In this document: positions 37,307-45,870 of the stretch, one piece after another | Layout of the letters: each line of letters starts with the position of its first letter | Numbering within the stretch: position 1 is the stretch's first letter | DNA from: Candidatus Cloacimonas acidaminovorans str. Evry | Lineage (GTDB): Bacteria > Cloacimonadota > Cloacimonadia > Cloacimonadales > Cloacimonadaceae | Direction: 5' to 3' | NCBI RefSeq assembly: GCF_000146065.2 | Contig: NC_020449.1 | Span: 62,001 to 126,000 of the forward strand | DNA: 64,000 nt | Notes under the pieces: model-generated | Databases searched by the model: none | Told to the model about the DNA's origin: nothing | The model's input: only the letters and a program-made list of their open reading frames with translations | Position numbers and translations under genes: made by a program

Positions 37307-38551
37307 TTACCATTTTCCTAAAACGGGTTCGGAAAGAAGATAATTTATTTCTTCCTGTTTGGCGATAATAGAATATAGGTTGGTATTATAAGAGATGTCT
37401 GTTTCAATATAGTTGGTGCGGGTTTTATCCAGTTCCAGAAGTTCAATAAGACCTAAGCGATAACGTTCTTCTGCCTGAGTAATTTGTTCCCGGGATTGAG
37501 CCAGTTGTTCGCTGTAAAGTTCATTCATTCTTTTTAAGTATTGCAATTCTCTTAAAGCACTGTCGTAATCTCGCTGCAATTGATCTTTCTTTTCTTCAAT
37601 TGCCACTTGGGAAAGTTGTCTGCTAATTTTAGTTCTGGTTCTGCTTTCGGCATTTTCCCCAATATTAAAAAGGGGATAGCTTAAAGTTAAAGATAAGCCG
37701 TGATTGGTGTTATAATGGTCAAAATCAAAATCGGCACCGCTTACGGAACGGTCAAAATTATAAGCCAGATTGAGGCGGGGAAAATCATCCAGTTTGTTCT
37801 GTTTTAATTGCAGATTTAGGCGTTTCAGTTCCTGATTGAGGATATTGAGATCCGCATTTTTTTCCGTATTGAACGCAGGAATTTCTTTTTGGATATTCAG
37901 TTCCAGCTCAGTTAAAGGATAATCTTCATCCTGCATTTGGACGAGAGCAAAAAGTTCCTTGCGGGCATTGGCAATTGTATTATCCAGTTGCATTAAAGAA
38001 ATATTGGAATTTAAGACCGCAATTTCATTCTGCTTTACCTCAAAGGGAGTGGTTTTGCCCAATTGCAAAAGGATTTTACTCTGTTCCCAAACCCTAATTT
38101 GAATCTGTAAATTTTCTTCCAGAGAACTTCTTTGCTTTTGTGAACTGAGCACTTTTAAATAGGCACTGAAGACCTCATAAGCATAAGCTCTGCGGGTCTG
38201 TTCCAGTTTCATATTTGCCGTTTTGGTATCCAAAGAGGCATACAGGTAATTGAAGTAGGCAGCATCGTTTAAACTAATGGTTTTGCCTATAGATAAACCG
38301 GCGGAACTGGTTACATCATCAGTGTTGACTGCAGGGTCAAAGTCCTTTTTTACTCCGCCACTTACAGAAGCATCAGGCAATAAATTCCATTTGGAAGTAT
38401 TCAGGGTTGATTTTGAACTCTGATAATTTAGAGAGCTCTTTTGCACACTGAAACTATTCTCCAAGCCATAAGTTATAAGTTCTTCCAAAGTATAACTTTG
38501 AGCTGCCAGAAGTAATGGCAATAGCATTAATATAACTGTGATAACTTTCAT
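37307..38551 (-). CDS. TolC-like outer membrane efflux protein
   Basis: 414 residues with a signal peptide ending LLAAQ-SY. Two repeats of the outer-membrane-efflux fold are visible (NLQIQIRVWEQSKILLQLGK and SREQITQAEERYRLGLIELL), each leading into the GLI-E-LLE type turn. It is the first gene of the operon TolC-adaptor-ATPase-permease on the minus strand, with gaps of 36, 1 and -4 bp. RBS GAGGAAA precedes ATG 38551. It forms the trimeric exit duct. Confidence 0.92.
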   Translation of the reverse strand: MKVITVILMLLPLLLAAQSYTLEELITYGLENSFSVQKSSLNYQSSKSTLNTSKWNLLPDASVSGGVKKDFDPAVNTDDVTSSAGLSIGKTISLNDAAYFNYLYASLDTKTANMKLEQTRRAYAYEVFSAYLKVLSSQKQRSSLEENLQIQIRVWEQSKILLQLGKTTPFEVKQNEIAVLNSNISLMQLDNTIANARKELFALVQMQDEDYPLTELELNIQKEIPAFNTEKNADLNILNQELKRLNLQLKQNKLDDFPRLNLAYNFDRSVSGADFDFDHYNTNHGLSLTLSYPLFNIGENAESRTRTKISRQLSQVAIEEKKDQLQRDYDSALRELQYLKRMNELYSEQLAQSREQITQAEERYRLGLIELLELDKTRTNYIETDISYNTNLYSIIAKQEEINYLLSEPVLGKW

Positions 38552-38836
38552 TTTTCCTCTATTTCGCTTTGTTCTTTCCTTGTCCTCGTCTGTGTCTTTT
38601 TAAACGGTTCATTTATTTATACCTTTTTAAGCGGTATATCCTGCAACTTTTTTTCTTCAATGGGCACAGACCTTTTTATTACATCCGTTTCTTAGTTGCC
38701 TTTGGCGTCAATCATTTTTTGCGCCGTAAGATTGATATTTCCTTTAACCTCAAAGAATAAAATAAATTGAAATGGAAATGTTAAGCGTAGAGGGATAAGG
38801 AGATTTTTATTAAACGACGGGGACATCATTTTTCCG

Positions 38837-39283
38837 TTAAATTAAAGCAGTCATTCTTTCATAGCCATTTACAGGTGGAAGAATGCCTGCTTCAACGGCG
38901 GATTTAATGCTTTTGCAGGGTAGATTATCAGCAAAGATTTGTTGGCGGGTGAGGGTTTTCAGGTCTATTTCCGGATTCCTTTTAGCCATATTTGCCATTA
39001 AGCGATGATACAAATTTACCCAAGAGCGCAAAGGTTTGGGACTATTTGCCCGTAATCCATTGTAACCCATTAAATAAAGTCGCAAATCATCCTTGTATTC
39101 TTCCGAAGGTTTTAAGGAAAATATGTTGTGAGAAATATTGCCAATTCTGGCGTTTTCTTCCGTTAAACGGGGATAAACTCTTTTCCTGGCATAAACAATA
39201 CCGGATTTCCGGTCAAAACAAAATACCAGTCCATCAGCTTTACCGGTGTAGCCAGCGAGTCCATATTGAAAATTAACTTTCAT
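38837..39283 (-). CDS. Hypothetical protein (148 aa)
   Basis: Start ATG 39283 behind AAGGAGTAAC. The sequence begins MKVNFQYGLAGYTGKADGLV, then FDRKSGIVYARKRVYP and LRSWVNLYHRLMANMAKRNP. There is no signal peptide or membrane segment. The basic, aromatic composition and short size would suit a nucleic-acid-associated or phage-derived protein, but nothing specific is recognised. A well-placed ribosome site supports it as a real gene. Confidence 0.65.
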   Translation of the reverse strand: MKVNFQYGLAGYTGKADGLVFCFDRKSGIVYARKRVYPRLTEENARIGNISHNIFSLKPSEEYKDDLRLYLMGYNGLRANSPKPLRSWVNLYHRLMANMAKRNPEIDLKTLTRQQIFADNLPCKSIKSAVEAGILPPVNGYERMTALI

Positions 39284-39738
39284 TTTTGTTACTCCTTTTT
39301 TTGTCTCTCACTTATATAGGGGGTGACAAATTGAAGTTTTGGTGACAAATCTTAGGCATAATATTGGCTGCCAAAAAATATAGTAACCGCAACTAATCAA
39401 ATATTGGTTATAGAAGTTGTGCACGCGATATGATTCCCATATCATTCCCTTATCGCGATATGGGAAGCATAAGGGAATCTCTTGTCTGGTATATCTCCTA
39501 ATATAGTGTCTGCCCAAAAGTTATGTTATTTATATTCTTATTTTGAAGGGGGGTAAAAAAGTGCCAAGATATAGTTTTTCAGCAGCTAAAAAGAGAAACT
39601 TATTGACAGTCGGGTTGTATTTTTAAAAAGGGGTTACAATCTGAATATGTTTGTTATTGGTTTTATAAATCTACCTGCTATTAGGGAAATCCGAGAAAAA
39701 AATAAATTATATGCATAAATAACTAAAAGGAGACCAAA
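39284..39738. other. Intergenic stretch with hairpin
   Basis: CCCATATC (about 39437) and GATATGGG (about 39455) form an 8-bp stem around TATCGCG. The partly overlapping ATTCCCTTATCGCGATATGG shows further symmetry. TTGACA at 39603 lacks a -10 at proper spacing. No gene is supportable. Confidence 0.45.
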
Positions 39739-40737
39739 ATGTCTTTCAATCTTAAAAACCGTAACTTTCTAACCCTGATGGATTTTACTCCCCGGGAAAT
39801 TCAATTCCTGCTTGATCTTGCTATCCAGCTTAAAAAAGCCAAATATGCCGGAACGGAACAGCAGAAATTAAAAGGAAAAAACATTGCTTTAATTTTTGAA
39901 AAAGACAGCACTCGCACCCGCTGTGCCTTTGAAGTTGCCGCTTTAGACCAAGGTGCACATACAACTTATTTGGGACCTACCGGTTCACAATTGGGCAAAA
40001 AAGAATCCGTTGCCGATACGGCAAGGGTTTTAGGAAGAATGTATGATGGCATTGAATACCGCGGATTTGGACAGGAAATTGTGGAAGAACTGGCAAAATA
40101 TGCCGGTGTTCCGGTTTGGAACGGTTTAACGGATCAGGATCATCCCACTCAAGTATTAGCTGATTTTTTAACTGCTCTGGAACATTTGAATAAACCCTTA
40201 AACGAAATGGTGTTTGTTTATTGCGGAGATGGACGTAATAATATGGCAAATGCTTTAATGATAGGTGCTTGTAAAACCGGAATGGATTTCCGGATTGTAA
40301 GTCCGAAAACGCTTTTTCCCGAACAAAATCTGATGCACAAATGCCTAAAAGTTGCCCAAGAAACCGGTGCCAAAATTACCCTGACAGACAATATTGATGC
40401 TGGGGTTAAAGATGCAGATGTCCTTTATACCGATGTTTGGGTCTCTATGGGTGAACCTGATAGCGTTTGGGAACAAAGAATTAACCTGCTAAAACCCTAT
40501 CAGGTAAACGGTGAAATGCTTAAAAAAACAGGAAAAAGCACTACTATCTTTATGCACTGCTTGCCTTCTTTTCACGATTTGAAGACCAGAATAGGCAAAG
40601 ATATATACGAAAAATTCGGTTTGACTGCTATGGAAGTTACCGATGAGGTCTTTGAAGGACCCCATTCCGTTGTTTTTGATGAAGCCGAAAACAGGATGCA
40701 TACTATCAAAGCTGTGATGGTTGCTACTTTAGGTTAA
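39739..40737 (+). CDS. argF: Ornithine carbamoyltransferase
   Basis: 332 residues, start ATG 39739 behind AAAAGGAGACC. The carbamoyl-phosphate site [13 protein letters not shown] (residues 53-65), the [11 protein letters not shown] segment, the ornithine-side DVWVSMGEP and the HCLPSFHD loop are all present. The last has Ser where most enzymes have Ala. It makes citrulline from ornithine and carbamoyl phosphate, or runs in reverse in the arginine deiminase pathway. No other arginine gene is adjacent, so anabolic and catabolic forms cannot be separated by context. Confidence 0.95.
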   Translation: MSFNLKNRNFLTLMDFTPREIQFLLDLAIQLKKAKYAGTEQQKLKGKNIALIFEKDSTRTRCAFEVAALDQGAHTTYLGPTGSQLGKKESVADTARVLGRMYDGIEYRGFGQEIVEELAKYAGVPVWNGLTDQDHPTQVLADFLTALEHLNKPLNEMVFVYCGDGRNNMANALMIGACKTGMDFRIVSPKTLFPEQNLMHKCLKVAQETGAKITLTDNIDAGVKDADVLYTDVWVSMGEPDSVWEQRINLLKPYQVNGEMLKKTGKSTTIFMHCLPSFHDLKTRIGKDIYEKFGLTAMEVTDEVFEGPHSVVFDEAENRMHTIKAVMVATLG

Positions 40738-41099
40738 AAAACTGAAACACTTATTAAGTCAGGAGTCATTTACACCAAACGAACTTCGTTAAAAAAAAAT
40801 ATCTTTCCGGGCGTATATGACTCCTGATGACCTGTAGTGCTAACTATCACAGATTACACGGCTAACACGGATTTATAATTATAGTCCTTCCTTAAAGCTT
40901 CTCCTAAAATTCTAAGTTTTGTCCTAATTTCCTTGTTCTGAGCGGTTACAATTCTTCACCACCAAATAAATTCTCAAGTTGTGTAAAAGTTATATCGGTG
41001 GTGACGACTCCTGACATACGGTTTATTTTTTCTTCTTGACTGGTTTTGGGAAAATGTGTAAAAGGAATTATATTATAAGTGAGGAGGTAAAGTGACTTT
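40738..41099. repeat. Intergenic stretch with long-range inverted repeat
   Basis: TCAGGAGTCAT (40759-40769) and ATGACTCCTGA (40817-40827) are perfect 11-bp inverted copies around a 47-base loop, just after argF. The GACTCCTGAC motif recurs near 41010 and 59268, so this may be a repeat family. CACAGATTACACGGCTAACA near 40850 belongs to the repeat type seen at 3818. No gene found. Confidence 0.55.
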
Positions 41100-41927
41100 A
41101 TGAACAATAATGAATATGAATTATACCTTGGTGATGCTCTGGAAATTCTGCAAACAATAGAAAAAGAGTCAATTGATTTAATAGTAACATCTCCTCCTTA
41201 TGCAGATAGTAGAACTAATACCTACGGGGGCATAAAACCGGATGAATATAATGAATGGTTTCTTCCCATAACACAAGAACTTTTAAGAATTCTAAAACCC
41301 ACTGGAACATTCATTTTGAATATCAAAGAAAAAGTTGTTAACGGAGAAAGACATACCTATGTGATAGAATTGATTTTGAATATGAGAAAACAAGGATGGC
41401 TTTGGACAGAAGAATTTATTTGGCATAAAAAGAATTGCTATCCGGGAAAATGGCCTAACAGATTTCGGGATGCATGGGAAAGATTATTACAATTCAATAA
41501 AAACAAATTCTTTAAGATGTATCAGGAAGAAGTAATGATTCCTATAGGTGACTGGGCAGAAAAACGACTTTCTAACTTAAGCCATACGGATAAAATTAGA
41601 GATACTTCCAAAGTAGGCAGTGGTTTTGGCAAAAATGTATCCAACTGGGTTGGTAAAGATAAGGTCTATCCTACAAATGTTTTACACTTGGCTACTGAAT
41701 GCGGTAATAAAAATCATAGCGCAACTTTTCCTTATGCTTTGCCGGAATGGTTTATTAAACTATTTACCAGACCGGGTGATGTGGTCTTAGACCCTTTTAT
41801 GGGTTCGGGAACTGCTGTTTTTGCTGCTTTGAATATGGGGAGAAAAGCAATAGGAATAGATATAAATCCTGAATATTATAACTTAGTTTTAGGGAAAATT
41901 CAAAATCAGCAACAAGTATTGTTTTAA
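41100..41927 (+). CDS. Type II DNA methyltransferase, beta class (TSPPY)
   Basis: 275 residues. Motif IV TSPPYADSR lies at the N-terminus (about 30-38), and the AdoMet-binding motif I DPFMGSGTAVFAAL lies near 240. This is the permuted order of beta-class amino-methyltransferases. The SPPY form is most often N4-cytosine, but N6-adenine cannot be excluded. AGGAGG sits 12 bp upstream of ATG 41100. The endonuclease gene starts 12 bp after its stop, so this is a standard modification-restriction pair. It protects host sites from that nuclease. Confidence 0.9.
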   Translation: MNNNEYELYLGDALEILQTIEKESIDLIVTSPPYADSRTNTYGGIKPDEYNEWFLPITQELLRILKPTGTFILNIKEKVVNGERHTYVIELILNMRKQGWLWTEEFIWHKKNCYPGKWPNRFRDAWERLLQFNKNKFFKMYQEEVMIPIGDWAEKRLSNLSHTDKIRDTSKVGSGFGKNVSNWVGKDKVYPTNVLHLATECGNKNHSATFPYALPEWFIKLFTRPGDVVLDPFMGSGTAVFAALNMGRKAIGIDINPEYYNLVLGKIQNQQQVLF

Positions 41928-41939
41928 GCGAGGTTATTC

Positions 41940-42671
41940 GTGATTGATGAAAATGACTTGAATGAATATGTAGAAAAGCATATTGAGATTTTTCACAACA
42001 ACAGGATTATGAATATCAGCAATTTGAAACTGGCAAATATATTAAAACATAAAAATCCGTATCTGTTTAGAGCAAAGAATATTCTTAATGCCGGCGAATT
42101 GATAAAAACCATTCTGGATGCTCACTTATCTTCTGCAGAAGAAACAATGTTTGGTGAATTTCTGGAATCGTTAGCTATCTATATTTGTGGAATGATTTAT
42201 GGTGGAGTGAAATCATCTTCTCCGGGTATAGATTTGGAGTTTAACAAAGAAAACAAGCGGTATATTGTCTCTATAAAGTCAGGTCCTAATTGGGGTAATA
42301 GTCGTCAAGTGGCAAAAATGATAGACGATTTTAATAGAGCTTCCAGAATTATTCGTTCCAATAATAAAGAAACAACAGTGATTGCAATAAATGGTTGCTG
42401 CTACGGAAAAGATGATAAACCGGATAAGGGTTCTTATTTCAAATTATGTGGTCAGCGTTTTTGGGAATTCATTTCCTGTGATGAAGAGATGTATACAAAA
42501 ATCATTGTTCCCTTGGGCTATAAAGCTAAAGAGAAAAATGATAATTTCTATACAGAATACTCTAAATTAATCAATAACTTTACTGCGGAGTTTATCCAGG
42601 ACTTTTGCGACAAAGGAGTAATAAACTGGAACAAATTATTGCAGTTTAACTCTGGTAAAAAGTTTAGTTAA
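41940..42671 (+). CDS. Type II restriction endonuclease, PmeII-like
   Basis: 243 residues from GTG 41940 behind GCGAGG. A PD-(D/E)xK-like core is suggested by E in GEFLESLAIY, D98 in PGIDLEF and K113 in VSIKSGPNWGNSRQ. The usual acidic residue two before the Lys is Ser, a pattern I associate with PmeII-family enzymes (from memory). It cuts unmodified DNA at the site methylated by the upstream enzyme. The recognition sequence cannot be read from the proteins. Confidence 0.8.
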   Translation: MIDENDLNEYVEKHIEIFHNNRIMNISNLKLANILKHKNPYLFRAKNILNAGELIKTILDAHLSSAEETMFGEFLESLAIYICGMIYGGVKSSSPGIDLEFNKENKRYIVSIKSGPNWGNSRQVAKMIDDFNRASRIIRSNNKETTVIAINGCCYGKDDKPDKGSYFKLCGQRFWEFISCDEEMYTKIIVPLGYKAKEKNDNFYTEYSKLINNFTAEFIQDFCDKGVINWNKLLQFNSGKKFS

Positions 42672-42846
42672 TCAGCATTATTCTGTTTTAACCCAAATAA
42701 TGCATTCGGGAAAAATGGGTTTGCAAATTCCGATTTGCCAACGAAATTTAAGGTTTCTAAAGGAACTTATACTTTCCTTGAACTATGGGTTTACACCTCC
42801 ATCGCTATCATTGAGGGTTTTGACCTACAATTTTCACTCGCGGGGA
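42672..42846. repeat. Degenerate intergenic repeats
   Basis: CACCTCCATCGCTATCATTG near 42789 is a degraded piece of the dispersed GGGGCTTACGCC element. GTTTTGACCTACAATTTTCA near 42817 is a direct repeat of the start of the island's left inverted repeat at 42847. Confidence 0.5.
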
Positions 42847-42956
42847 GTTTTGACTTACAATTTTTACTCGCTTTCCCAATTATCGGCACCCCTCTTGCTT
42901 TTCACTTACAACCGATCTACAAATGGTTTCCCAATCAAAAAATTGTGAGCTAAAAC
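42847..42956 (+). repeat. Left ~110-bp inverted repeat of the 42.8-47.6 kb island
   Basis: The segment starts GTTTTGACTTACAATTTTTA, passes TTCACTTACAACCGA and TTTCCCAATC, and ends AAAATTGTGAGCTAAAAC. The reverse complement is at 47489-47599 with the same blocks in the same order and diverged centres. Between the two lie the XRE-ImmA, PIN, DUF2188, relic and S41 genes. The stretch 42957-43280 holds another weak dispersed-repeat fragment (GGGGTTACGCCTTGGTTGCC near 43098) and no gene. Confidence 0.75.
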
Positions 42957-43285
42957 AAGAACAATTATTCAACTTTCTTATCATAGATATAAATGCAGAA
43001 GATGTATTTAATACACTTTTTAAGAAAACATTGGAATACAGATAAATCAAAAAAGGAAATGCATTAATAACATAACTAACAATTGTCAGAAGGGGTTACG
43101 CCTTGGTTGCCATCATTGTTTCGGCTGTTGGAATATTCGGATATAGTATTGATAAAAGGATTGATAATTTCTAATTTGGACTTTCATTTTCTATAATGAT
43201 ACTGTTATCCATTGTTACATATATCTGAAAAGATTAAAAAAAATTAGGGTTATTTTAGAGATGGGTAATGTTAATAATTATTCAC

Positions 43286-43327
43286 TTGACAAAATCCTAA
43301 ACTTGATTATATTAACATATAGTTAAT
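43286..43327 (+). promoter_or_regulatory. Promoter with overlapping palindromic operator
   Basis: TTGACA (43286-43291), a 16-bp spacer and TATATT (43308-43313) form a good sigma70 promoter. ATTAAC-ATATA-GTTAAT (43311-43327) is a perfect inverted repeat overlapping the -10 and start region. It is an obvious site for autorepression by the XRE-type protein encoded 17 bp downstream. Confidence 0.65.
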
Positions 43328-43343
43328 AAGAAAGGAGAGAACA

Positions 43344-44414
43344 ATGAATGTCGGAGAAAAGATTAAAAAATATAGAAAGCGACTAAACATTTCCGGTAAA
43401 GAACTTGCCCAAAAATTGGGTGTTACACCAGCTTTGATATCCTATTATGAACAGGGTAAAAGACAAGTTCCCTTGAAAACACTAATGCAAATATCGGAAA
43501 TTATTAAGGTTCCTCTGGAATACTTGGTTACTGATAAAGAATATATTGCTTACTCTGCTTATCGTGGTAAAGGCAGAATAACAAAAGAAGAAAAGGAAGA
43601 AGTGGCATTATTCCAGGAAATAGTTGATAATTTGATATATGTAGCTGATATTAATAATTTTAATTTGGTTTATCACGGACCAGATGAATTTAGGGGTAAA
43701 ACTATATCTGATCAGCAAATAGGTATTATCAAAGCTAATCTTGAACTGCCTGTTATAACTGATTATAATAGCTTGGTTGAAGCTCTGTGGTTAAAATGGA
43801 GAGTTGTTGTCTTCGCCCTACCATTCAAAAATAAAAATCTATCGGCAATTACTATAAAACGAGATGGTGTTTATTGTGTTTTTATTAATAAAGGGCACAC
43901 CTTAGAAAGAAACTTCTTTTCTTTAGCTCATGAACTGGGGCATATATTGATGCATTTGGAAACTGATGAATTTATTATTTCTCGTATTAGTTCCAGAGAC
44001 CTTAAAGAAAAAGAGGCAAATGATTTTGCTTCACGCTTTACTGTTTCTTATGCATTGCTAATTGACAATGTAAATGAAAGATCCTCTTCGGAAATGATAA
44101 CAGCTGAACAAATCAGGGAATTGGCAAAATACTTTAATGTTTCTTACGAATGCATTGCCTATAATCTGGTGAAGGCAAATATATTGAATTATGGCAAAGA
44201 TGAAATAGCCAGATTGAAAGAACCGATTAAAGAATATGAATATAAAATAGCTATTAACGATTTCCCCTCTATTTATCATTTACTGGTCTATTTTGCCTTG
44301 GCAAAAGGGGAAATTTCTATCTCCAAAGCTGCTAAATATTTATTATCTGATATTCAGTCCGTCAATGATGAATTCCGTAAAATAGGCAAAATTCTGGGTA
44401 AGGGCTATAGTTAA
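43344..44414 (+). CDS. XRE-family HTH / ImmA-IrrE metallopeptidase fusion
   Basis: 356 residues, start ATG 43344 behind AAAGGAGAG. Residues 1-65 are a Cro/CI-type HTH (LAQKLGVTPALISYYEQGKR). The ImmA/IrrE domain has the zinc helix SLAHELGHILMH (HExxH near 196-200) and the following EKEANDFASRF with the third ligand. Such proteins repress a promoter and cleave a regulator, or act as antitoxin-like partners, on induction. The stop is one base before the PIN gene, so they are co-transcribed. The operator at 43311-43327 suggests autoregulation. The C-terminal 80 residues (from about 275) are specific to this subgroup. Confidence 0.88.
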   Translation: MNVGEKIKKYRKRLNISGKELAQKLGVTPALISYYEQGKRQVPLKTLMQISEIIKVPLEYLVTDKEYIAYSAYRGKGRITKEEKEEVALFQEIVDNLIYVADINNFNLVYHGPDEFRGKTISDQQIGIIKANLELPVITDYNSLVEALWLKWRVVVFALPFKNKNLSAITIKRDGVYCVFINKGHTLERNFFSLAHELGHILMHLETDEFIISRISSRDLKEKEANDFASRFTVSYALLIDNVNERSSSEMITAEQIRELAKYFNVSYECIAYNLVKANILNYGKDEIARLKEPIKEYEYKIAINDFPSIYHLLVYFALAKGEISISKAAKYLLSDIQSVNDEFRKIGKILGKGYS

Positions 44415-44415
44415 A

Positions 44416-44976
44416 ATGATTTTAATATTAGATAACACTGTTCTCTTAAACTGTATTGATAGATGCTCTTCAGTGGACTTAATTCAGAAACTTTCCGAAT
44501 ATCCTTTGGAAATGGAAATTGTGGAAACTGTTCATAATGAATACATAAAAGGCAGTAAAATATACCCGGATCGCTGTAATCTTACTCTTTTTAACAAACA
44601 CCTATATACCACAATTAAGGTTATTGACGATAGTAAATTGACCATTAATAGTGTTCCTCAGCTTATAAATCTGGATGGAGGCGAATTATTTTCAGTTGTC
44701 TATTTATTGGAAAACAAAACTGACAGGATTTTATGCACAGATGATAAAGCTACTCATAAAGTTCTGGAAAAGTTCAATATTAAATGCCTATGGACAATAA
44801 ATCTTTTGCAATTGCTCTATCAAAGAAAACCGGCTTTGCTAACTTATAATCAAGTTTGTGACTGTTACAAAGAAATGATTGCCAAAGGGTTTTATGGTTT
44901 ACCGACAAAAAATATAGATATCAATGCTTATATTGATATTAAGAATTATTTAAGTGGAGGACAAAATGCCTTATAA
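44416..44976 (+). CDS. PIN-like nuclease domain protein (probable toxin)
   Basis: 186 residues, start ATG 44416, one base after the previous stop. The PIN acidic set is visible: D6 in ILDNTVLLN, E42 after the first helix, D87/E90 in LDGGELFSVVYL and D109/D110 in LCTDDKATHKVLEK, the last like the DxD of VapC-type ribonucleases. Partnering with an XRE-ImmA protein fits a toxin-antitoxin arrangement in which this is the RNase. It overlaps the DUF2188 gene by 11 bp. The fold is likely; target RNA unknown. Confidence 0.75.
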   Translation: MILILDNTVLLNCIDRCSSVDLIQKLSEYPLEMEIVETVHNEYIKGSKIYPDRCNLTLFNKHLYTTIKVIDDSKLTINSVPQLINLDGGELFSVVYLLENKTDRILCTDDKATHKVLEKFNIKCLWTINLLQLLYQRKPALLTYNQVCDCYKEMIAKGFYGLPTKNIDINAYIDIKNYLSGGQNAL

Positions 44977-45196
44977 AGAATATCATTTAACTATAAATAA
45001 GCAGGGATGTAAAGTTAAAAAAGCTAATGCACAAAAAGCCGTTAAAGTGTTTTCCACAAAATATTCTGCTTTACAATATGCCAGAAAATTGGCTAAAAAC
45101 CAAAAAGCAGAGTTAGTGATTCATTCGTCAGATGGTAAAATCCAGGATAAAAGATCATTCGGTAACGATCCCTGCCCACCAAAAGATAAAAGATAA
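44966..45196 (+). CDS. DUF2188 small basic protein
   Basis: The start is ATG 44966 behind GTGGAGGAC, which lies in the end of the PIN gene. 76 residues, begins MPYKEYHLTINKQGCKVKKA and has FSTKYSALQYARKLAKNQKA, ELVIHSSDGKIQDKRSFGND and PCPPK. This is the DUF2188 pattern (K-x-x-A...A......E-hydrophobic-VIH-x-x-DGxI). Function unknown; the family is common in accessory loci. The 11-bp overlap with the PIN gene makes a three-gene unit. Confidence 0.8.
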   Translation: MPYKEYHLTINKQGCKVKKANAQKAVKVFSTKYSALQYARKLAKNQKAELVIHSSDGKIQDKRSFGNDPCPPKDKR

Positions 45197-45364
45197 TTCT
45201 TTTTGAGATAAGACATAATATTACAAGACCATTGAACGATTAGGGACAAGGACATTATCTTGATAATTTCTGACTAAATGGAAGAAATATTCAAAAAAAA
45301 TGAAGTATTTTTACCTGATATTTACTTTTTTACCTTCCTAAAACCCTCTTTTTCGTTTATTTTT

Positions 45365-45540
45365 TTACCTTTTCTCATAATCTGGGCACAGCTCTCCTCC
45401 ATTATTCTCGTTAAAATTTTTACGCAGCGTTTTAAAATTAAAGGCAATGGCTCCCATTACCAAATAATCGGCAGTTTTCTTCAGTCCCATATAGATAGAC
45501 CTATTCCAACCAAAGTATTTCCCAGAACATATTAGAATGG
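45365..45540 (-). pseudogene. Transposase C-terminal relic (IS1182/IS5-type DDE)
   Basis: On the minus strand the frame reads SGKYFGWNRSIYMGLKKTAD, then YLVMGAIAFNFKTLRKN and a stop at 45365-45367. GL-K--ADY---AIAFN-K-L is the ending of DDE transposases of the IS1182/IS5 type. The catalytic part is gone. It indicates an earlier IS inside the island. The remainder of 45197-45567 is non-coding. Confidence 0.55.
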
Positions 45541-45567
45541 TAAGGATTAGAAAAGTACATCAGAAGT

Positions 45568-45825
45568 ATGAATATTGAGTTGGAGAAATATCCTGTAGAA
45601 AACACCCATGAGTGCTTCATCCGTGCTGTTACCTATAAACTGGTCTCTATGTATTATGGTAGCTATGAAGCGGAGGGAATTCTAAAATGGGATGAAGAAC
45701 AGGGATTTGTGTATGTGAGGCAGTTCATTAAAGCCCTTGATCAATACGAAATGGCAAGAGAGAAAAGGGGTGTTAACATCAAGCAGTACTTTCCTGCACT
45801 TCTTAGGTATTTCCCCAAAATATAA
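45568..45825 (+). CDS. Hypothetical protein (85 aa)
   Basis: ATG 45568 with a weak ribosome site. The sequence begins MNIELEKYPVENTHECFIRA and includes AVTYKLVSMYYGSYEAEGIL and IKALDQYEMAREKRG. It looks like a compact soluble helical protein. Codon use is protein-like, but no family is recognised. It could also be a fragment of something larger, as it lies next to a transposase relic. Confidence 0.45.
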   Translation: MNIELEKYPVENTHECFIRAVTYKLVSMYYGSYEAEGILKWDEEQGFVYVRQFIKALDQYEMAREKRGVNIKQYFPALLRYFPKI

Positions 45826-45870
45826 TGTAATCCACAATCATTCTCTCTGAATTTGGTTCTGTGGCAAAGA

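Noticed and set aside
39603-39640. TTGACA and TACAAT as a promoter for argF
   Set aside because: The spacing is 26 bp, far from the 16-18 bp needed.
45278-45535. 85-residue plus-strand frame
   Set aside because: It is the shadow of the transposase relic that makes sense on the minus strand.
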